DNA of 64,000 nt from JAOZPE01 sp964601275. GTDB taxonomy: Bacteria; Krumholzibacteriota; Krumholzibacteriia; JAJRXK01. Both the position numbers and the translations under genes were made by a program. Where the stretch lies: positions 62,001-126,000 of the forward strand of contig CAZRMV010000005.1 of the NCBI GenBank assembly GCA_964601275.1. Reading direction: 5' to 3'. Each line of letters begins with the position of its first letter. Position 1 is the first letter of the stretch. Shown piece after piece: positions 22,910 to 32,266 of this stretch. The notes under the pieces were generated by a model. That model saw nothing but the letters and a program-made list of their open reading frames with translations. It searched no databases and had not been told where the DNA came from.

Positions 22910-24487
22910 TCAGGCCGGGTCGGTGTCCGGAGCTCCCAGTCCCGCGGTGACCTGTTCGAGATAGGTCGCGGCGCGCTCATTGGCCGGATCGGACTCCAGG
23001 GCATTCTTCCAGGCCTCGACCGCCTTCTCGGTGTTCCCGAGCTTGTGCTGCGCGTTGCCCAGGTTGGTCCAGGCCGCGCTGACATCGCACTGGTGACCCA
23101 CCGCTTCCTTGTACATCTCGATCGCCGCTTCGTAGTTCTCCTGCAGGAAGAGGGCGTACCCGAGGTTGTTGTAGGTCGCGCCCAGTTCGGGATCGAGTTC
23201 CAGGGCCGATTCGAAGGCGGCCTGGGCTTCCTCGTGGCGGCCGAGTTCGGTCATGGCCAGTCCGAGATTGTTGAAGGCCTGGGCGAAGCGGCAGTCCTTG
23301 TCGATCGCCTTCTCGAAGAGCTTGGCCGCGGTCTCATGCTCCCCCGCGTGGTAGGCACTGACTCCGGCGTTGTTGAGCCGGCGGGCCTCCTCCTTCAGAC
23401 GCCGTTTCTCCTCGGCTTCCGCCCGCTCCTTCTCCCGCTGGAAGAAATCGTTCATCTCCCGTTGGCTCTGCTGGAGCTGTTGCCCCACCTGCTTCAACTC
23501 GCTGGTTTCCTCTTCGACCGAGGAGATCCGCCGTTCGGCGTCCTCGTGCCATCCCTTCAGCTTCTCCTCGATCTTTCCGCCCTGCTCATCGAGGGCCTGG
23601 CGGATCGAATCGATCTTCGAGTCCAGTTCTCCGCGGTGGGACTGGAGTCCTTCCTCCCATCGGGAGATCGAGGAATCCAGACCCTCTTCGAGCAGACGCC
23701 TTGAACTCTTCTTCCAACGGGACTCGAGTTCTTCCCTCTGCTTCTCCAAAGCCTGTTTCAGTTTGCCCTCCCAGCGGGAGTCGAGCGCCTCCAACTGTTT
23801 CTTCAGGGCCTTCTCCAGCGTCTTCTCCCAGCTTGAACGGAGATCCTGTAGACGGTCGTCCAGGACGCGTCCGAGGGTCTCCTCCATCTTGGTGGAGAAG
23901 GTTTCGGCGGTTCCGTCGATTCTCTCCTCCGTTGCCCGGCGCGCCTGTTCGGTCTGCTCCCGCAGGTCCTCCCGCAGCTCGTGCAGTTTCGTCTCGAGCT
24001 TCTCCGCGAACACACTCTCCCAGTTCCGGGACAGCGCCGGACCGGCTTCGCCGTCCTCCGATCCACCGTCCACCGGGGTCCAGCCTTCCAGCACGTCCTC
24101 CAGGACCTTGCGCTGTCGCTCGAGAAGCTCCCCGAAATCCGGGGTTTCTGCGGAAGAGGGAAGCCATTCATCCTTCAGATCCTCGAGCTTCTCCGAGAGC
24201 AACTCCTCCATCTTCCGGCGGAGTTTGTCTTCGAGGCGCTGGGTCTCGCGGGAGATGCGGTGCTCCACCTGGTCGACGACCCCGTCGAGCCCATCGGCGA
24301 GGGTCTTGCGCCAGGTGGATTCCTGGTTCAGGACCTCGTCCTTGACCTCGTCGGCGAGACGATCGGTGGCCTGTGCGAGCCCCTCGAGTGCCTCGAGAAT
24401 CCCCGCGTCATCCGGGTGGAGATCCTTCAACGTGGAAGGAGCCTCCTCCTGCATCGTGGTTCCCTGGTCGTGGCTCTCGTCGTACAT
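22910..24487 (-). CDS. Long coiled-coil protein with C-terminal TPR domain
   Basis: A 525-residue acidic protein without signal peptide or membrane span. Residues 30-365 are highly charged heptad-like helices with periodic W residues and blocks such as KKQLEALDSRWEGKLKQ, apparently arising by internal duplication. Residues 370-515 contain at least four TPRs, for example AFNNLGLAMTELGRHEEAQ and TYNNLGYALFLQENYEAA. The coiled coil suggests an elongated oligomer presenting TPRs. It follows the 1270-residue TPR gene by 18 bp with its own AGAGGAA site, so the two are probably co-expressed. No specific family was recognised. Confidence 0.78.
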   Translation of the reverse strand: MYDESHDQGTTMQEEAPSTLKDLHPDDAGILEALEGLAQATDRLADEVKDEVLNQESTWRKTLADGLDGVVDQVEHRISRETQRLEDKLRRKMEELLSEKLEDLKDEWLPSSAETPDFGELLERQRKVLEDVLEGWTPVDGGSEDGEAGPALSRNWESVFAEKLETKLHELREDLREQTEQARRATEERIDGTAETFSTKMEETLGRVLDDRLQDLRSSWEKTLEKALKKQLEALDSRWEGKLKQALEKQREELESRWKKSSRRLLEEGLDSSISRWEEGLQSHRGELDSKIDSIRQALDEQGGKIEEKLKGWHEDAERRISSVEEETSELKQVGQQLQQSQREMNDFFQREKERAEAEEKRRLKEEARRLNNAGVSAYHAGEHETAAKLFEKAIDKDCRFAQAFNNLGLAMTELGRHEEAQAAFESALELDPELGATYNNLGYALFLQENYEAAIEMYKEAVGHQCDVSAAWTNLGNAQHKLGNTEKAVEAWKNALESDPANERAATYLEQVTAGLGAPDTDPA

Positions 24488-24505
24488 AACGTTTTCCTCT
24501 CGATC

Positions 24506-27500
24506 CTAGAGGGTGCTCACCTTGGAGAGTACCGCCTTGTACTCGCCGGCGAGATCGCTCAGGTAGCGGCCGTAGGCCTCCGATGCGCGCTGACGGGCGC
24601 GCGTTCCATATCGTTGATTGTCGAACAGCAACTGGTAACGGGCGAAGGCCTCGGCGTGCCGCCCGCTGCGGGCGGCGCATTCGGCCAGACGCCAGCCGAT
24701 CTCCTCCACCCAGAACTTCCTGGCCTGCTGCTCCACCGATTTCAGGACCGCCTCGGCGCGGGTCGTCCGGTCGCGCCGCAGGTAGGCGTCGGCGAGGAGA
24801 CACGCCCGCCGCAACGATTGCTCGCCTTCACAATGCGCCGCGGTCAGGGTGGCGGCCGCTTCCTCCGCCTCATCGCGTTCCAGCAGCAACGCGGCCAAGG
24901 AGAGACGGGCCTCGTCGTCGGTGGGGTCGTCCTCGATCCGGTCGCGCAGGGCCTTGATCTCACGTTCGAGCCGCTCGATCTTCCATCGACCGACCATGGC
25001 GTAGATCTCGGTCCATTCCATGTTGCCCTCGGCCAGCCCCTTGAAGATCTCAAGGGCTTCCTCGTGACAGCCGAGATGCTCCAGTCCCCGGGCCAGCTCC
25101 GCTCCCAGGCGGACCCGGTCTTCCCCTTCGGCCTTCTCGAAGGCGCGCCGCAGGACCGCCACGCTCTCTTCGCGCCGGCCCGCTTGACGCAGCGACTCAG
25201 CCTGACTGAGGGTGTAGCTGACGCGGAGGTAGCCGCGGCGAGGGGCGGCGGCGAGGCGTTCGCTGAGCGCATCCTGGCGCTCCTGGGGCAGCGCGCTCGG
25301 ATCCGGCAACGCTTCGAGGGCGTCCTCCACCCTCCCCAGGCGCAACAACAGGTCGTGTCGGAGAAGTCGCAGCTCTCCGTGCTCCGGGGCGCTCTCGAGC
25401 GCGGTTTCGCAGATGACCAGGGCGCGCTCGGCATCGATCTCTTCGCTGCGAGCCACCTCCCACAGCATCTTCGAGGTGTCTTCCCGGCGTCCCGAGACCG
25501 CGTGCAGGTGGGCCAGTTCCATGATCAATCCGGCATGGCCGGGAATGCGCTGGTGGAACTCCTCGAGCATCGCCCGTCGCGCCTCGGGAGGGTGGCGTTC
25601 GTCCCGGGCCGCCTCGACGATGAGCTGCGCCGCCGATTCGGCTTCCTTGTTGGCCAACAGGACCCGGGCGGTCGTGTGGATGGGAAGCAGTTCGTCCGGA
25701 TGCTCCTGTGCGCTCAGACGCAGTTCCGTGGTGACGCGTTTGAATTCCCCGATGTCCTGGCTATAGATGCCGGTGAGGATGCGACAGCTCTCCTCGAGCC
25801 GTCCCGCGGTCCGGGCCGCCCGGGCCGCGGCGTAGAGCAAGGGGACCGGAGCGCCGGGCGTCTCGATCTCGGTGGTCAACTGGGCGAGGATCCGGTCCGC
25901 GATCTCCGGGTCCAGCCGCAGCGCCCGCTCGTAGCCCCTCGCGGCGGAATCCGGGTCGCGGAAGCGCCGATCGAAATCGGCAGCGAGAAGAATGTGCTGG
26001 GCGGTGGCCGAAGGAGCGGCGAGGATCCCATCGAGCCGGCCGGCCACTTCGTTGACCAGGCCGCGATCCAGCCGGGCGGCGGTGCAGAAGGCCGCGACTG
26101 CGGTATCCGGATCCTTGAGGCGCGCGCTGGCCAGACCCAGCAGGAACTGGGCCTTGCCGTGGTCCGGGACGATCCCGACGAGATGCTTCAGGGTCTGGAC
26201 CGCCCGGTCGGGAGAGACCTCCTCCTCGCGAAGCAGGGGTTCGAGGTGGTCCAAGGCGTCGTCCAGCCGGCCCTCGTCCATGAGCACACGGGCCTGCAAC
26301 AACCGCAGATCGGCCAGGGGAGTCGGGTCCACCGACGCGAGGATGGCCCGCTGCACCAGGGCGTCGAGCTGGGAGAAGCGTCCGATGGAATACAGGGCCT
26401 CTCCGTACTCCAGCCAGAGTCCGGGGTGGTCGGGAGCGTCCTTCAGAAGCCGGTCGAAGCGTTCGCTGAGATCCTCGATCCGCTCCGGCTGGGCGCGGAG
26501 GGCGCGGGAGAGACATTGTCCTGCTTCCTCCACCTCCTTGGCTTCCCACAGCAGGTCGAAGGCGGCCAGGTTGAGATCGGTGTTCTCGGGTTCCTCCTTC
26601 AACGCGGCGCGCAGGCGGTCGAGCACATCCCCGGCAAGCTGGGGCCGGGCCATGAGCAGGATCTGGAATTCGGGAACCGCCCGCTGGATCTCATGACACT
26701 TCAGCGCCGCGCAGGCCAGGGGATAGCGCAGCATCTGGCTCGCGCCCAGTTCCGGGTCGACCGAGTCGAGCAGGTGCAGGATGGCTTCGGCATGTTCGGG
26801 GTGCGCGTCCATGTGCGCCACCAGGTCATCCGCGGTCCACTTGAAATCCTCGGAATTGTGCCGAAGCAGTCCGTCGAGGGCCACCGACAGCAGGTCCGCG
26901 CGATCGTGCCGCAGCGCCGGTTGCAGCATGGCGCTGAAGAGGCGGGCGGAGGGATGGATCCGCTGTAGGCAGGTTTCCGTCACCGCGAACAAAGGGGTTG
27001 CGTCCTCTTCGCTCTCCCAGAGTTCGGCCAGGGTATCGTTCGCGCCATGCTGCTGCCCGATGCGGGCATAGAGCACCGCCTGCAGGGCGGCCAGCTCGAA
27101 ACGTCCGTCGTCCTCCCACTCCGGGCGCACCTTGTCGATGGCGCGGATGAGCCTGCTCAGGGTGTGGTCGTCCTGGTCGGGAATCTCGTTGGCGTGGACC
27201 GCCACCGCGTGCAGGTCCTTGGCCGCAAGCGCCGCGTCCGCCAGCAGGAAGGACATCTCGCTCTCGGCGGGCTCTCCGTCGCTGCCTTCTCCCATCAGGG
27301 TCCGCAGCTCGTCGGGGTCGACCAGCTCCTCCTTGCGGAGACGGTCGATCAGGGGCGCCGCGGCGTTGAACTTCCGCATCACCACCAGCAGGCGGAGTTG
27401 GAGCTTCCACAGCGGAGCCGCATCCTGCGGTTCGATGGTCGGGGGAAGATTCTCGATGCGGGCGAGGATGTCCTTGCGCAGCGTCGGCTGGGCATCGGCC

Positions 27501-28318
27501 GCTTCGAAGAAGAATCGGGAAGCCTTTTCCATTTCCCCGGCCGCCACGGCGAGTTCTCCCAGGGTCTTCAGCCACGCCCCGCGGACCTCCGGAGTGGTCC
27601 GGTGATCCTGGAGCTTCTCCAGGAGCGAAGCCGCCAGGGGACCGGTCGCGGCGGCGGTCAAGAGCTGGCAGGCTCGTTCTTCCTGGCCCGCGGCCAGGGC
27701 GCATTGCCCCGCCGCCGCGGCCAGTTCGGGCGAACGGGAATGGATCTGGACCTCCTTCTCACACAGGGGAAGGAGGATCTCCTCCTGGTCGGGGACATTC
27801 TCGAGCAGTCCAAGGACGGCCTCGGCGAAGTCCTCGGGATGCTTGCGGGCGTGGGCGATCGCCAGGAGGGTGTAGAACGCGACCCGGCTGAGTTCCTCGG
27901 AGGGATTGGCGGCGAGGGACCGGCGGCGCACCATGAGTTTCTTCCGGTAGGTCTCCAGATCACCCTCGCAAAGCCGTTCGACGACCTCCACCGCCGCGTC
28001 GATCTGCGATTTTGCGAGGTAGCGGTCCACGAGGAATTCCGCCAGGGGAAGGATCGGCTCGGCTTCATAGCGTTCGGAGATCGCATCGAGGATCCGTCCC
28101 CGGCTGTCCGGCGCGTTCCGCAAGAGGCTCTTGAGCCAGCGCAGACCGGTGCCGTGATCGCCCAGATCGAGGGCCACCATGGCCGCCTCGTACTGGTAGT
28201 GCGGGGTGTCGGGGTGCTTCTTCGCCCAATCCTGCAGTTGCTTGAGGGCCTTTTCCAGGTGTCCCTTGGCGCGCAGGCCCTGGATCTTGCGAAGATTTTT
28301 CTCGAGATTGCGATCCAT
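24506..28318 (-). CDS. Very large TPR-repeat protein (1270 aa)
   Basis: A 1270-residue protein made almost wholly of TPR-like helical pairs from residue 5 (LRKIQGLRAKGHLEKALKQL) to about 1230. It has no signal peptide, membrane segment or recognisable catalytic domain. Repeats are degenerate and 34-40 residues long, with alanine- and leucine-rich helices, for example LAVAAGEMEKASRFFFEAAD and ARVLMDEGRLDDALDHLEPL. Such superhelices are scaffolds for protein complexes; nothing in sequence or neighbours identifies a partner except the co-transcribed coiled-coil TPR protein. ATG 28318 is the natural start. The coding strand is continuous with no frame disruption. Confidence 0.82.
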   Translation of the reverse strand: MDRNLEKNLRKIQGLRAKGHLEKALKQLQDWAKKHPDTPHYQYEAAMVALDLGDHGTGLRWLKSLLRNAPDSRGRILDAISERYEAEPILPLAEFLVDRYLAKSQIDAAVEVVERLCEGDLETYRKKLMVRRRSLAANPSEELSRVAFYTLLAIAHARKHPEDFAEAVLGLLENVPDQEEILLPLCEKEVQIHSRSPELAAAAGQCALAAGQEERACQLLTAAATGPLAASLLEKLQDHRTTPEVRGAWLKTLGELAVAAGEMEKASRFFFEAADAQPTLRKDILARIENLPPTIEPQDAAPLWKLQLRLLVVMRKFNAAAPLIDRLRKEELVDPDELRTLMGEGSDGEPAESEMSFLLADAALAAKDLHAVAVHANEIPDQDDHTLSRLIRAIDKVRPEWEDDGRFELAALQAVLYARIGQQHGANDTLAELWESEEDATPLFAVTETCLQRIHPSARLFSAMLQPALRHDRADLLSVALDGLLRHNSEDFKWTADDLVAHMDAHPEHAEAILHLLDSVDPELGASQMLRYPLACAALKCHEIQRAVPEFQILLMARPQLAGDVLDRLRAALKEEPENTDLNLAAFDLLWEAKEVEEAGQCLSRALRAQPERIEDLSERFDRLLKDAPDHPGLWLEYGEALYSIGRFSQLDALVQRAILASVDPTPLADLRLLQARVLMDEGRLDDALDHLEPLLREEEVSPDRAVQTLKHLVGIVPDHGKAQFLLGLASARLKDPDTAVAAFCTAARLDRGLVNEVAGRLDGILAAPSATAQHILLAADFDRRFRDPDSAARGYERALRLDPEIADRILAQLTTEIETPGAPVPLLYAAARAARTAGRLEESCRILTGIYSQDIGEFKRVTTELRLSAQEHPDELLPIHTTARVLLANKEAESAAQLIVEAARDERHPPEARRAMLEEFHQRIPGHAGLIMELAHLHAVSGRREDTSKMLWEVARSEEIDAERALVICETALESAPEHGELRLLRHDLLLRLGRVEDALEALPDPSALPQERQDALSERLAAAPRRGYLRVSYTLSQAESLRQAGRREESVAVLRRAFEKAEGEDRVRLGAELARGLEHLGCHEEALEIFKGLAEGNMEWTEIYAMVGRWKIERLEREIKALRDRIEDDPTDDEARLSLAALLLERDEAEEAAATLTAAHCEGEQSLRRACLLADAYLRRDRTTRAEAVLKSVEQQARKFWVEEIGWRLAECAARSGRHAEAFARYQLLFDNQRYGTRARQRASEAYGRYLSDLAGEYKAVLSKVSTL

Positions 28319-28462
28319 GGTGCTCCCAACAAGGACAAATGACCGGATTCCAGCGTTTCCGGGCGCCGGTAGAGGGATCGCGGACTTGTCAGCGAAACTC
28401 GTACCAACTCACCCCGATGGGCCCCCTTCTTCCCCCAGAGGGAGGCATGAGGTGACCCGGGA

Positions 28463-28499
28463 AACGAAAAGACTCCTCTCCCTCACCGGGAGAGGAGTC
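28463..28499 (-). terminator. Rho-independent terminator of the lipoprotein gene
   Basis: GACTCCTCTCCC (28471-28482) and GGGAGAGGAGTC (28488-28499) form a perfect 12-bp stem with a 5-base loop. Read on the minus strand it is followed by TTTTCGTTT, 35 bases past the lipoprotein stop. Confidence 0.85.
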
Positions 28500-28533
28500 C
28501 CATCCGCCACCTCGGAGTGGGAGTCCGGAGGCT

Positions 28534-28968
28534 TCAGCGGGTGATGGGCAGCGGCGGGTTCTGAAGAGGCACGGTCACCTTGACCGGGGCGCTTCGAGCG
28601 CTCTCGTTCCGGTTGATGTCCCGGGCCGCGACCGAATACCAGTAGTCGTGACCGGGCTCGACCGTGGTGTCCAGGAAGGAATTGGTGGAAACCGTTCCGT
28701 GGGTGACCGGCAGGAAACCGCCGTTGGCGGATTGGCTCCGATACACGACATATCCCGCGAGATCGGGGTCGACCGTGTTGGCCGCCCAGTTCAGCGCAAC
28801 CTCCGACTGGCCGGGGACGGAGGCCGAGATCCCCAGGGGGATGGCCGGCGGTACCGTGTCCAGGGCCGGTTCGGTGGTGCCGCTGTCGTTGCTGCAACCG
28901 GCGGCCAGTCCGACCGAAAGCACGAACAAGGCGACAAGAATCAGGGTGAGGCGGGGGGTACGTTCCAT
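28534..28968 (-). CDS. Small lipoprotein with a fibronectin type III domain
   Basis: A 144-residue lipoprotein. The signal peptide ends in the lipobox LAAGC with C25 as the lipidated residue, followed by a short Ser/Thr linker. Residues 40-135 form one FN3 domain with VALNWAANT, DLAGYVVYRS and YWYSVAARDINRNES, the style common in FCB surface proteins. A binding or structural role in the envelope is likely; no enzyme is present. GGAGG lies upstream of ATG 28968, and the open frame beyond it has no recognisable content. A strong terminator follows. Confidence 0.82.
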   Translation of the reverse strand: MERTPRLTLILVALFVLSVGLAAGCSNDSGTTEPALDTVPPAIPLGISASVPGQSEVALNWAANTVDPDLAGYVVYRSQSANGGFLPVTHGTVSTNSFLDTTVEPGHDYWYSVAARDINRNESARSAPVKVTVPLQNPPLPITR

Positions 28969-29238
28969 GATCAGGGACCTCCACTCCAGACTGTGGGTGC
29001 GAATTCGGGTTGCGTCGTCCTGTGGCGCTTCCGCGGTCCCGCCGCGGCGGGATCCTCCCGGCCGGAAGCACCTCCCCCCCGGGGGGCACAGCAAAGCGGA
29101 TGCCAGCGCCCGGTGGCCCGACCCGAGCCCAGACAAGTTCTTGAAAATCAAGGTGTTGAGGAAAACCTGGGAAAAATCGCGCAGGGGCGAGCAAGCAAGA
29201 ATCGTCTCCTCGAGCCGACCTCCGGATTCATTTTGCCG

Positions 29239-29390
29239 GTGCCTCGAAGAATGTGCATGCGCCCGATCGGGGGTCATGGTGTCCCCTCGAGGCGCGTGGA
29301 TGTGGCAAGGGCGGACCTCCCGGGGGACGTCCCCAAGGGCCGGTGCGGTCGATACGGGGGGATGGGCGGCGTGCACATTCTTCGAGGCAC
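29239..29390. repeat. Widely spaced perfect 19-bp inverted repeat
   Basis: The 19 bases 29239-29257 (GTGCCTCGAAGAATGTGCA) are the exact reverse complement of 29372-29390. The 114 bp between the arms continues to match imperfectly for some 15 more bases inward. No flanking target duplication is visible and no ORF lies inside. It could be a MITE-like element, two operators for a looping regulator, or the closing stem of a structured RNA. Confidence 0.7.
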
Positions 29391-29405
29391 AACCCAAGGT
29401 CCACG

Positions 29406-29434
29406 TTGACAAGGGGTTAGATGGGGGCTATCCC
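29406..29434 (+). promoter_or_regulatory. Sigma70-like promoter for the HU gene
   Basis: A perfect TTGACA (29406-29411) is followed after 17 bp by TATCCC (29429-29434), about 80 bp before the HU ATG. It begins 16 bp after the right arm of the 19-bp inverted repeat. Confidence 0.5.
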
Positions 29435-29516
29435 TTAGCTAGCGGCTGGCAGGCGGTTCCGGCCGCCCGGAGAGCGGCGTCTCCGGCATCCATCCCTCCA
29501 TCCCACGGGTGTTCCC

Positions 29517-29795
29517 ATGACCAAACAGGATATCGTCGAGGACATTGCCCTGCGGACCGGCCTCACGAAGAAGGAAGTCGCCGAAGCCGTCGAACTCTTC
29601 CTGAAGAAGATCGGGGAGGCTCTCGCCGAAGGCAAACACCTGGAGATCCGGGGCTTCGGCACCTTCAAGGTCAAGCAGCGCAAGGCCCGGATGGCGCGCA
29701 ATCCGCGGACCGGCGAGGCGGTTCCCGTGCCCGAGCGCCGGGTTCCCGTGTTCAAGGTGAGCAAGGTGCTCAAGGACCGGGTCGCCCTGACCTGA
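29517..29795 (+). CDS. hup: HU/IHF-family DNA-binding protein
   Basis: A 92-residue nucleoid protein of the HU/IHF family. It starts MTKQDIVEDIALRTGLTKKE, has the family core EIRGFGTFKVKQRKAR and the beta-arm region ARNPRTGEAVPVPERRVPVFK, which includes the intercalating RNP. It bends and compacts DNA as a homodimer or heterodimer. Sequence alone does not decide between HU and IHF. The ribosome site before ATG 29517 is poor, so translation may depend on other leader features. It is followed after 75 bp by the threonine aldolase gene. Confidence 0.95.
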   Translation: MTKQDIVEDIALRTGLTKKEVAEAVELFLKKIGEALAEGKHLEIRGFGTFKVKQRKARMARNPRTGEAVPVPERRVPVFKVSKVLKDRVALT

Positions 29796-29870
29796 CTCCA
29801 CCGGAGATCCCCTTTCCACCCATCGCCCTCGGTGGGGGTGGGCGGGTTCCGTTGCCGGGACCGAAGCTCC

Positions 29871-30893
29871 ATGGAACCACTCGACTTCCGTAGCGACACC
29901 GTCACGCGCCCGGACCCCGGGATGCGCCGGGCCATCGCCGAGGCCGAAGTCGGCGACGATGTCTTCGGCGACGATCCCACCATCGCCCGCCTGCAGGAGC
30001 GGGTCGCCCGGCTGCTGGGCAAGGAGGATTCCCTCTTCGTGCCCAGCGGGACCATGGGCAACCAGATCGCGATCAACCTGCATACCCGACCCGGCGACCA
30101 GTTGATCCTCGAAGCGGACAGCCACATCTACCACTACGAGGCCGGAGCGGGGGCGGTGCTGTCCGGCTTGTGGCCCACTCTTGTGGCCGGGGAGGCCGGC
30201 GTCCTGCGGTGGGAGCAGATCGAGGCGGCCCTGCACCCGGACGATCCGCACAAGACCCGGCCCTCGCTGGTGTGCCTGGAGAACACCCACAACCGCGCGG
30301 GGGGAACCATCCTTCCTCTTCCGTCGATCACCGAGGTGGCCCGCGGATGCCGGGAGCATGGGCTCAAGTTGCACTTGGACGGGGCTCGCCTGTGGAACGC
30401 CTCGGTGGCCACCGGAGTGCCCCTGGAGCGCTGGTGCCGAGACGTCGACACCGTGTCGGTCTGTTTCTCCAAAGGCCTGGGTGCGCCGGTCGGATCGGTG
30501 CTGGCCGGCCGGTCGGAGGACATCGCCCGGGCGCGCCGCGTGCGCAAGCGGCTGGGCGGCGGGATGCGCCAGGCCGGACTGTTGGCCGCGGCGTGTCTCC
30601 ATGCCCTCGATCACAATCTCGAGCGCCTGCAGGATGATCACCGCAATGCGCGATGGATCGCGGAGAACCTCCATCATCCGCGGATGCGAGTCCCGGTGGA
30701 GCCCCAGACGAACATCCTCCTGATCGATCTCGATCCCCAGCTCGACGCCGACGATGTCCTGGATCGCTTGGCCCGGAGAGGACTCCTGGCGGTGGCATTC
30801 GGAGCCCACCGCCTCCGGATCACCACCCACAAGGATGTCTCGCGCGAGGACTGCGAGCGGGCCGTGGAGATTCTCAATGCCCTGCAGCTCTGA
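29871..30893 (+). CDS. ltaE: Low-specificity L-threonine aldolase
   Basis: A 340-residue PLP enzyme of fold type I. It starts with DFRSDTVTRP and EVGDDVFGDDPT, diagnostic of threonine aldolases, followed by SGTMGNQIA, EADSHIYHYEAGA and LENTHNRAGG. The PLP lysine is K201 in VCFSKGLGAPVGS and HLDGARLWNA carries the cofactor Asp. It cleaves L-threonine or allo-threonine to glycine and acetaldehyde in the cytoplasm. ATG 29871 starts the conserved sequence; an in-frame GTG 39 bp upstream adds nothing conserved. It heads a run through trkA and trkH. Confidence 0.94.
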   Translation: MEPLDFRSDTVTRPDPGMRRAIAEAEVGDDVFGDDPTIARLQERVARLLGKEDSLFVPSGTMGNQIAINLHTRPGDQLILEADSHIYHYEAGAGAVLSGLWPTLVAGEAGVLRWEQIEAALHPDDPHKTRPSLVCLENTHNRAGGTILPLPSITEVARGCREHGLKLHLDGARLWNASVATGVPLERWCRDVDTVSVCFSKGLGAPVGSVLAGRSEDIARARRVRKRLGGGMRQAGLLAAACLHALDHNLERLQDDHRNARWIAENLHHPRMRVPVEPQTNILLIDLDPQLDADDVLDRLARRGLLAVAFGAHRLRITTHKDVSREDCERAVEILNALQL

Positions 30894-30917
30894 TCGCGGC
30901 GGGATGGAGGTCAGCCG

Positions 30918-32249
30918 GTGAAGATCATCATCGTGGGCGCGGGAGCGGTGGGTTCGATCGTGGCCGAACGGCTCAGCCGCGCGAACCACGATGTCATCCT
31001 GATCGAGGCCGAAGACTCGGTGGTGGCCGAAGCACAGGAGCACCTGGACGCGCTGGTTCTCCACGGCAACGGCGCGACCATTCCCATGCTCAAGGAAGCC
31101 GAGGTCGAGAAGGCCGATATCCTCATCGCGGTCACCAATGTGGACGAGATCAACATCCTGGCCTGTCTCACCGCGCACCGTCTCGGAGTCCCCACCAAGG
31201 TGGCCCGGGTGCGGAACGAGGAGTACTACACCGGGGAGAAAGCCTGCTTCGAGGAGATCGACCATCTCATCAATCCCGATCGCGAAGCGGTGAAGTCCCT
31301 CTACGAGCTGCTCATCAAGCAGGCGGCGACCGATATCTACGAGTTCGCCGATGGGCGGGTGCAGGTGATCGGAGCGCGGGTGGGACCGGGCGCGATGGTG
31401 GTGGGCAAGAGCCTGGGCGAGATCGGCCGGGAGATCGGTTCGCGGTGGGCGTTGGTGGCGTCCATCACGCGACAGGGCAAGACCATCATCCCCTGCGGCG
31501 AGGACGTCCTGCAGGAGGACGATCAACTCTTTCTCGTGGGGCGCCGCGGCAAGATCGAAGACAGCCTGAAGTACCTGGCGCTGGAGACCACCCCGGTGGG
31601 CTCGGTGATGATCGCCGGGGCGAACAATATCGGGGTGAGCCTCACCCGACTGCTGAGCGAGAGGGGAATCGCGGTCAAGCTGCTCGAACCCGATTCGGAT
31701 CTCGCCCACCGGGCCAGCATGAAGCTGGACAACGCCCTGGTCCTGTTGGGGGATCCCACCGATCTCGAGTTCCTCCAGAGCGAGGGCCTGGAGGATGTCG
31801 ACGGTTTCGTCGCGCTGAGCGAGGATGACGACATGAATCTCATGGCCAGTCTTCTCGCGCGCACCCATGGAGCGCGCAAGACCATTGCCCTCATCCGTCG
31901 GCCCAACTACGTTCCCCTGCTCTCGACCATCGGCGTGGATGCCGCGGTTTCACCCCGTCTGTCCACAGCCGACGCGATCATGCGGTACTTCCGGCGAGGG
32001 AACGTGCTCAGTCTCACTTCGCTCAAGGAAAACGAAGCGGAGATCATCGAGTTGGAGGCCACCGAGAATTCCAAGGTGGTGGGGGTTCCCATCTCCAAGC
32101 TGGACTTCGTGGACAACGCGTTGCTCGGGGCGATCATCAAGCCCTACCAGGTGGTGATCCCCAGCGGGGATGACGTGATCGAACCGGGAGACAAGGTGTT
32201 GGTCTTCACCCTGCCCAAGGCGGTACGTGCCGTGCAGAAGCTCTTCTAG
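30918..32249 (+). CDS. trkA: Trk potassium uptake system NAD-binding protein TrkA
   Basis: A 443-residue peripheral subunit with two RCK modules. Each has a Rossmann fold and a TrkA-C domain: the first begins KIIIVGAGAVGSIVAERL, the second around residue 232 with VMIAGANNIGVSLTRLL. Both glycine motifs are near intact, so both sites may bind nucleotide. TrkA gates the TrkH channel in response to NADH/ATP. GTG 30918 has ATGGAGG upstream. TrkH follows after 17 bp, so the two subunits are co-expressed. Confidence 0.95.
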   Translation: MKIIIVGAGAVGSIVAERLSRANHDVILIEAEDSVVAEAQEHLDALVLHGNGATIPMLKEAEVEKADILIAVTNVDEINILACLTAHRLGVPTKVARVRNEEYYTGEKACFEEIDHLINPDREAVKSLYELLIKQAATDIYEFADGRVQVIGARVGPGAMVVGKSLGEIGREIGSRWALVASITRQGKTIIPCGEDVLQEDDQLFLVGRRGKIEDSLKYLALETTPVGSVMIAGANNIGVSLTRLLSERGIAVKLLEPDSDLAHRASMKLDNALVLLGDPTDLEFLQSEGLEDVDGFVALSEDDDMNLMASLLARTHGARKTIALIRRPNYVPLLSTIGVDAAVSPRLSTADAIMRYFRRGNVLSLTSLKENEAEIIELEATENSKVVGVPISKLDFVDNALLGAIIKPYQVVIPSGDDVIEPGDKVLVFTLPKAVRAVQKLF

Positions 32250-32266
32250 CGACGGGTGGGAAGATC

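Larger units (their letters stand above)
28969..29516. other. 548-bp intergenic region between the lipoprotein and HU genes
   Basis: No gene was recognised. It holds a perfect 19-bp inverted repeat with arms 114 bp apart (29239-29390) and a sigma70-like promoter at 29406-29434 for the HU gene. The remaining sequence upstream of the lipoprotein shows no clear promoter. Confidence 0.6.

Noticed and set aside
29439..31868. An 809-codon minus-strand frame
   Set aside because: It is antisense to HU, threonine aldolase and TrkA, whose motifs are unambiguous on the plus strand.
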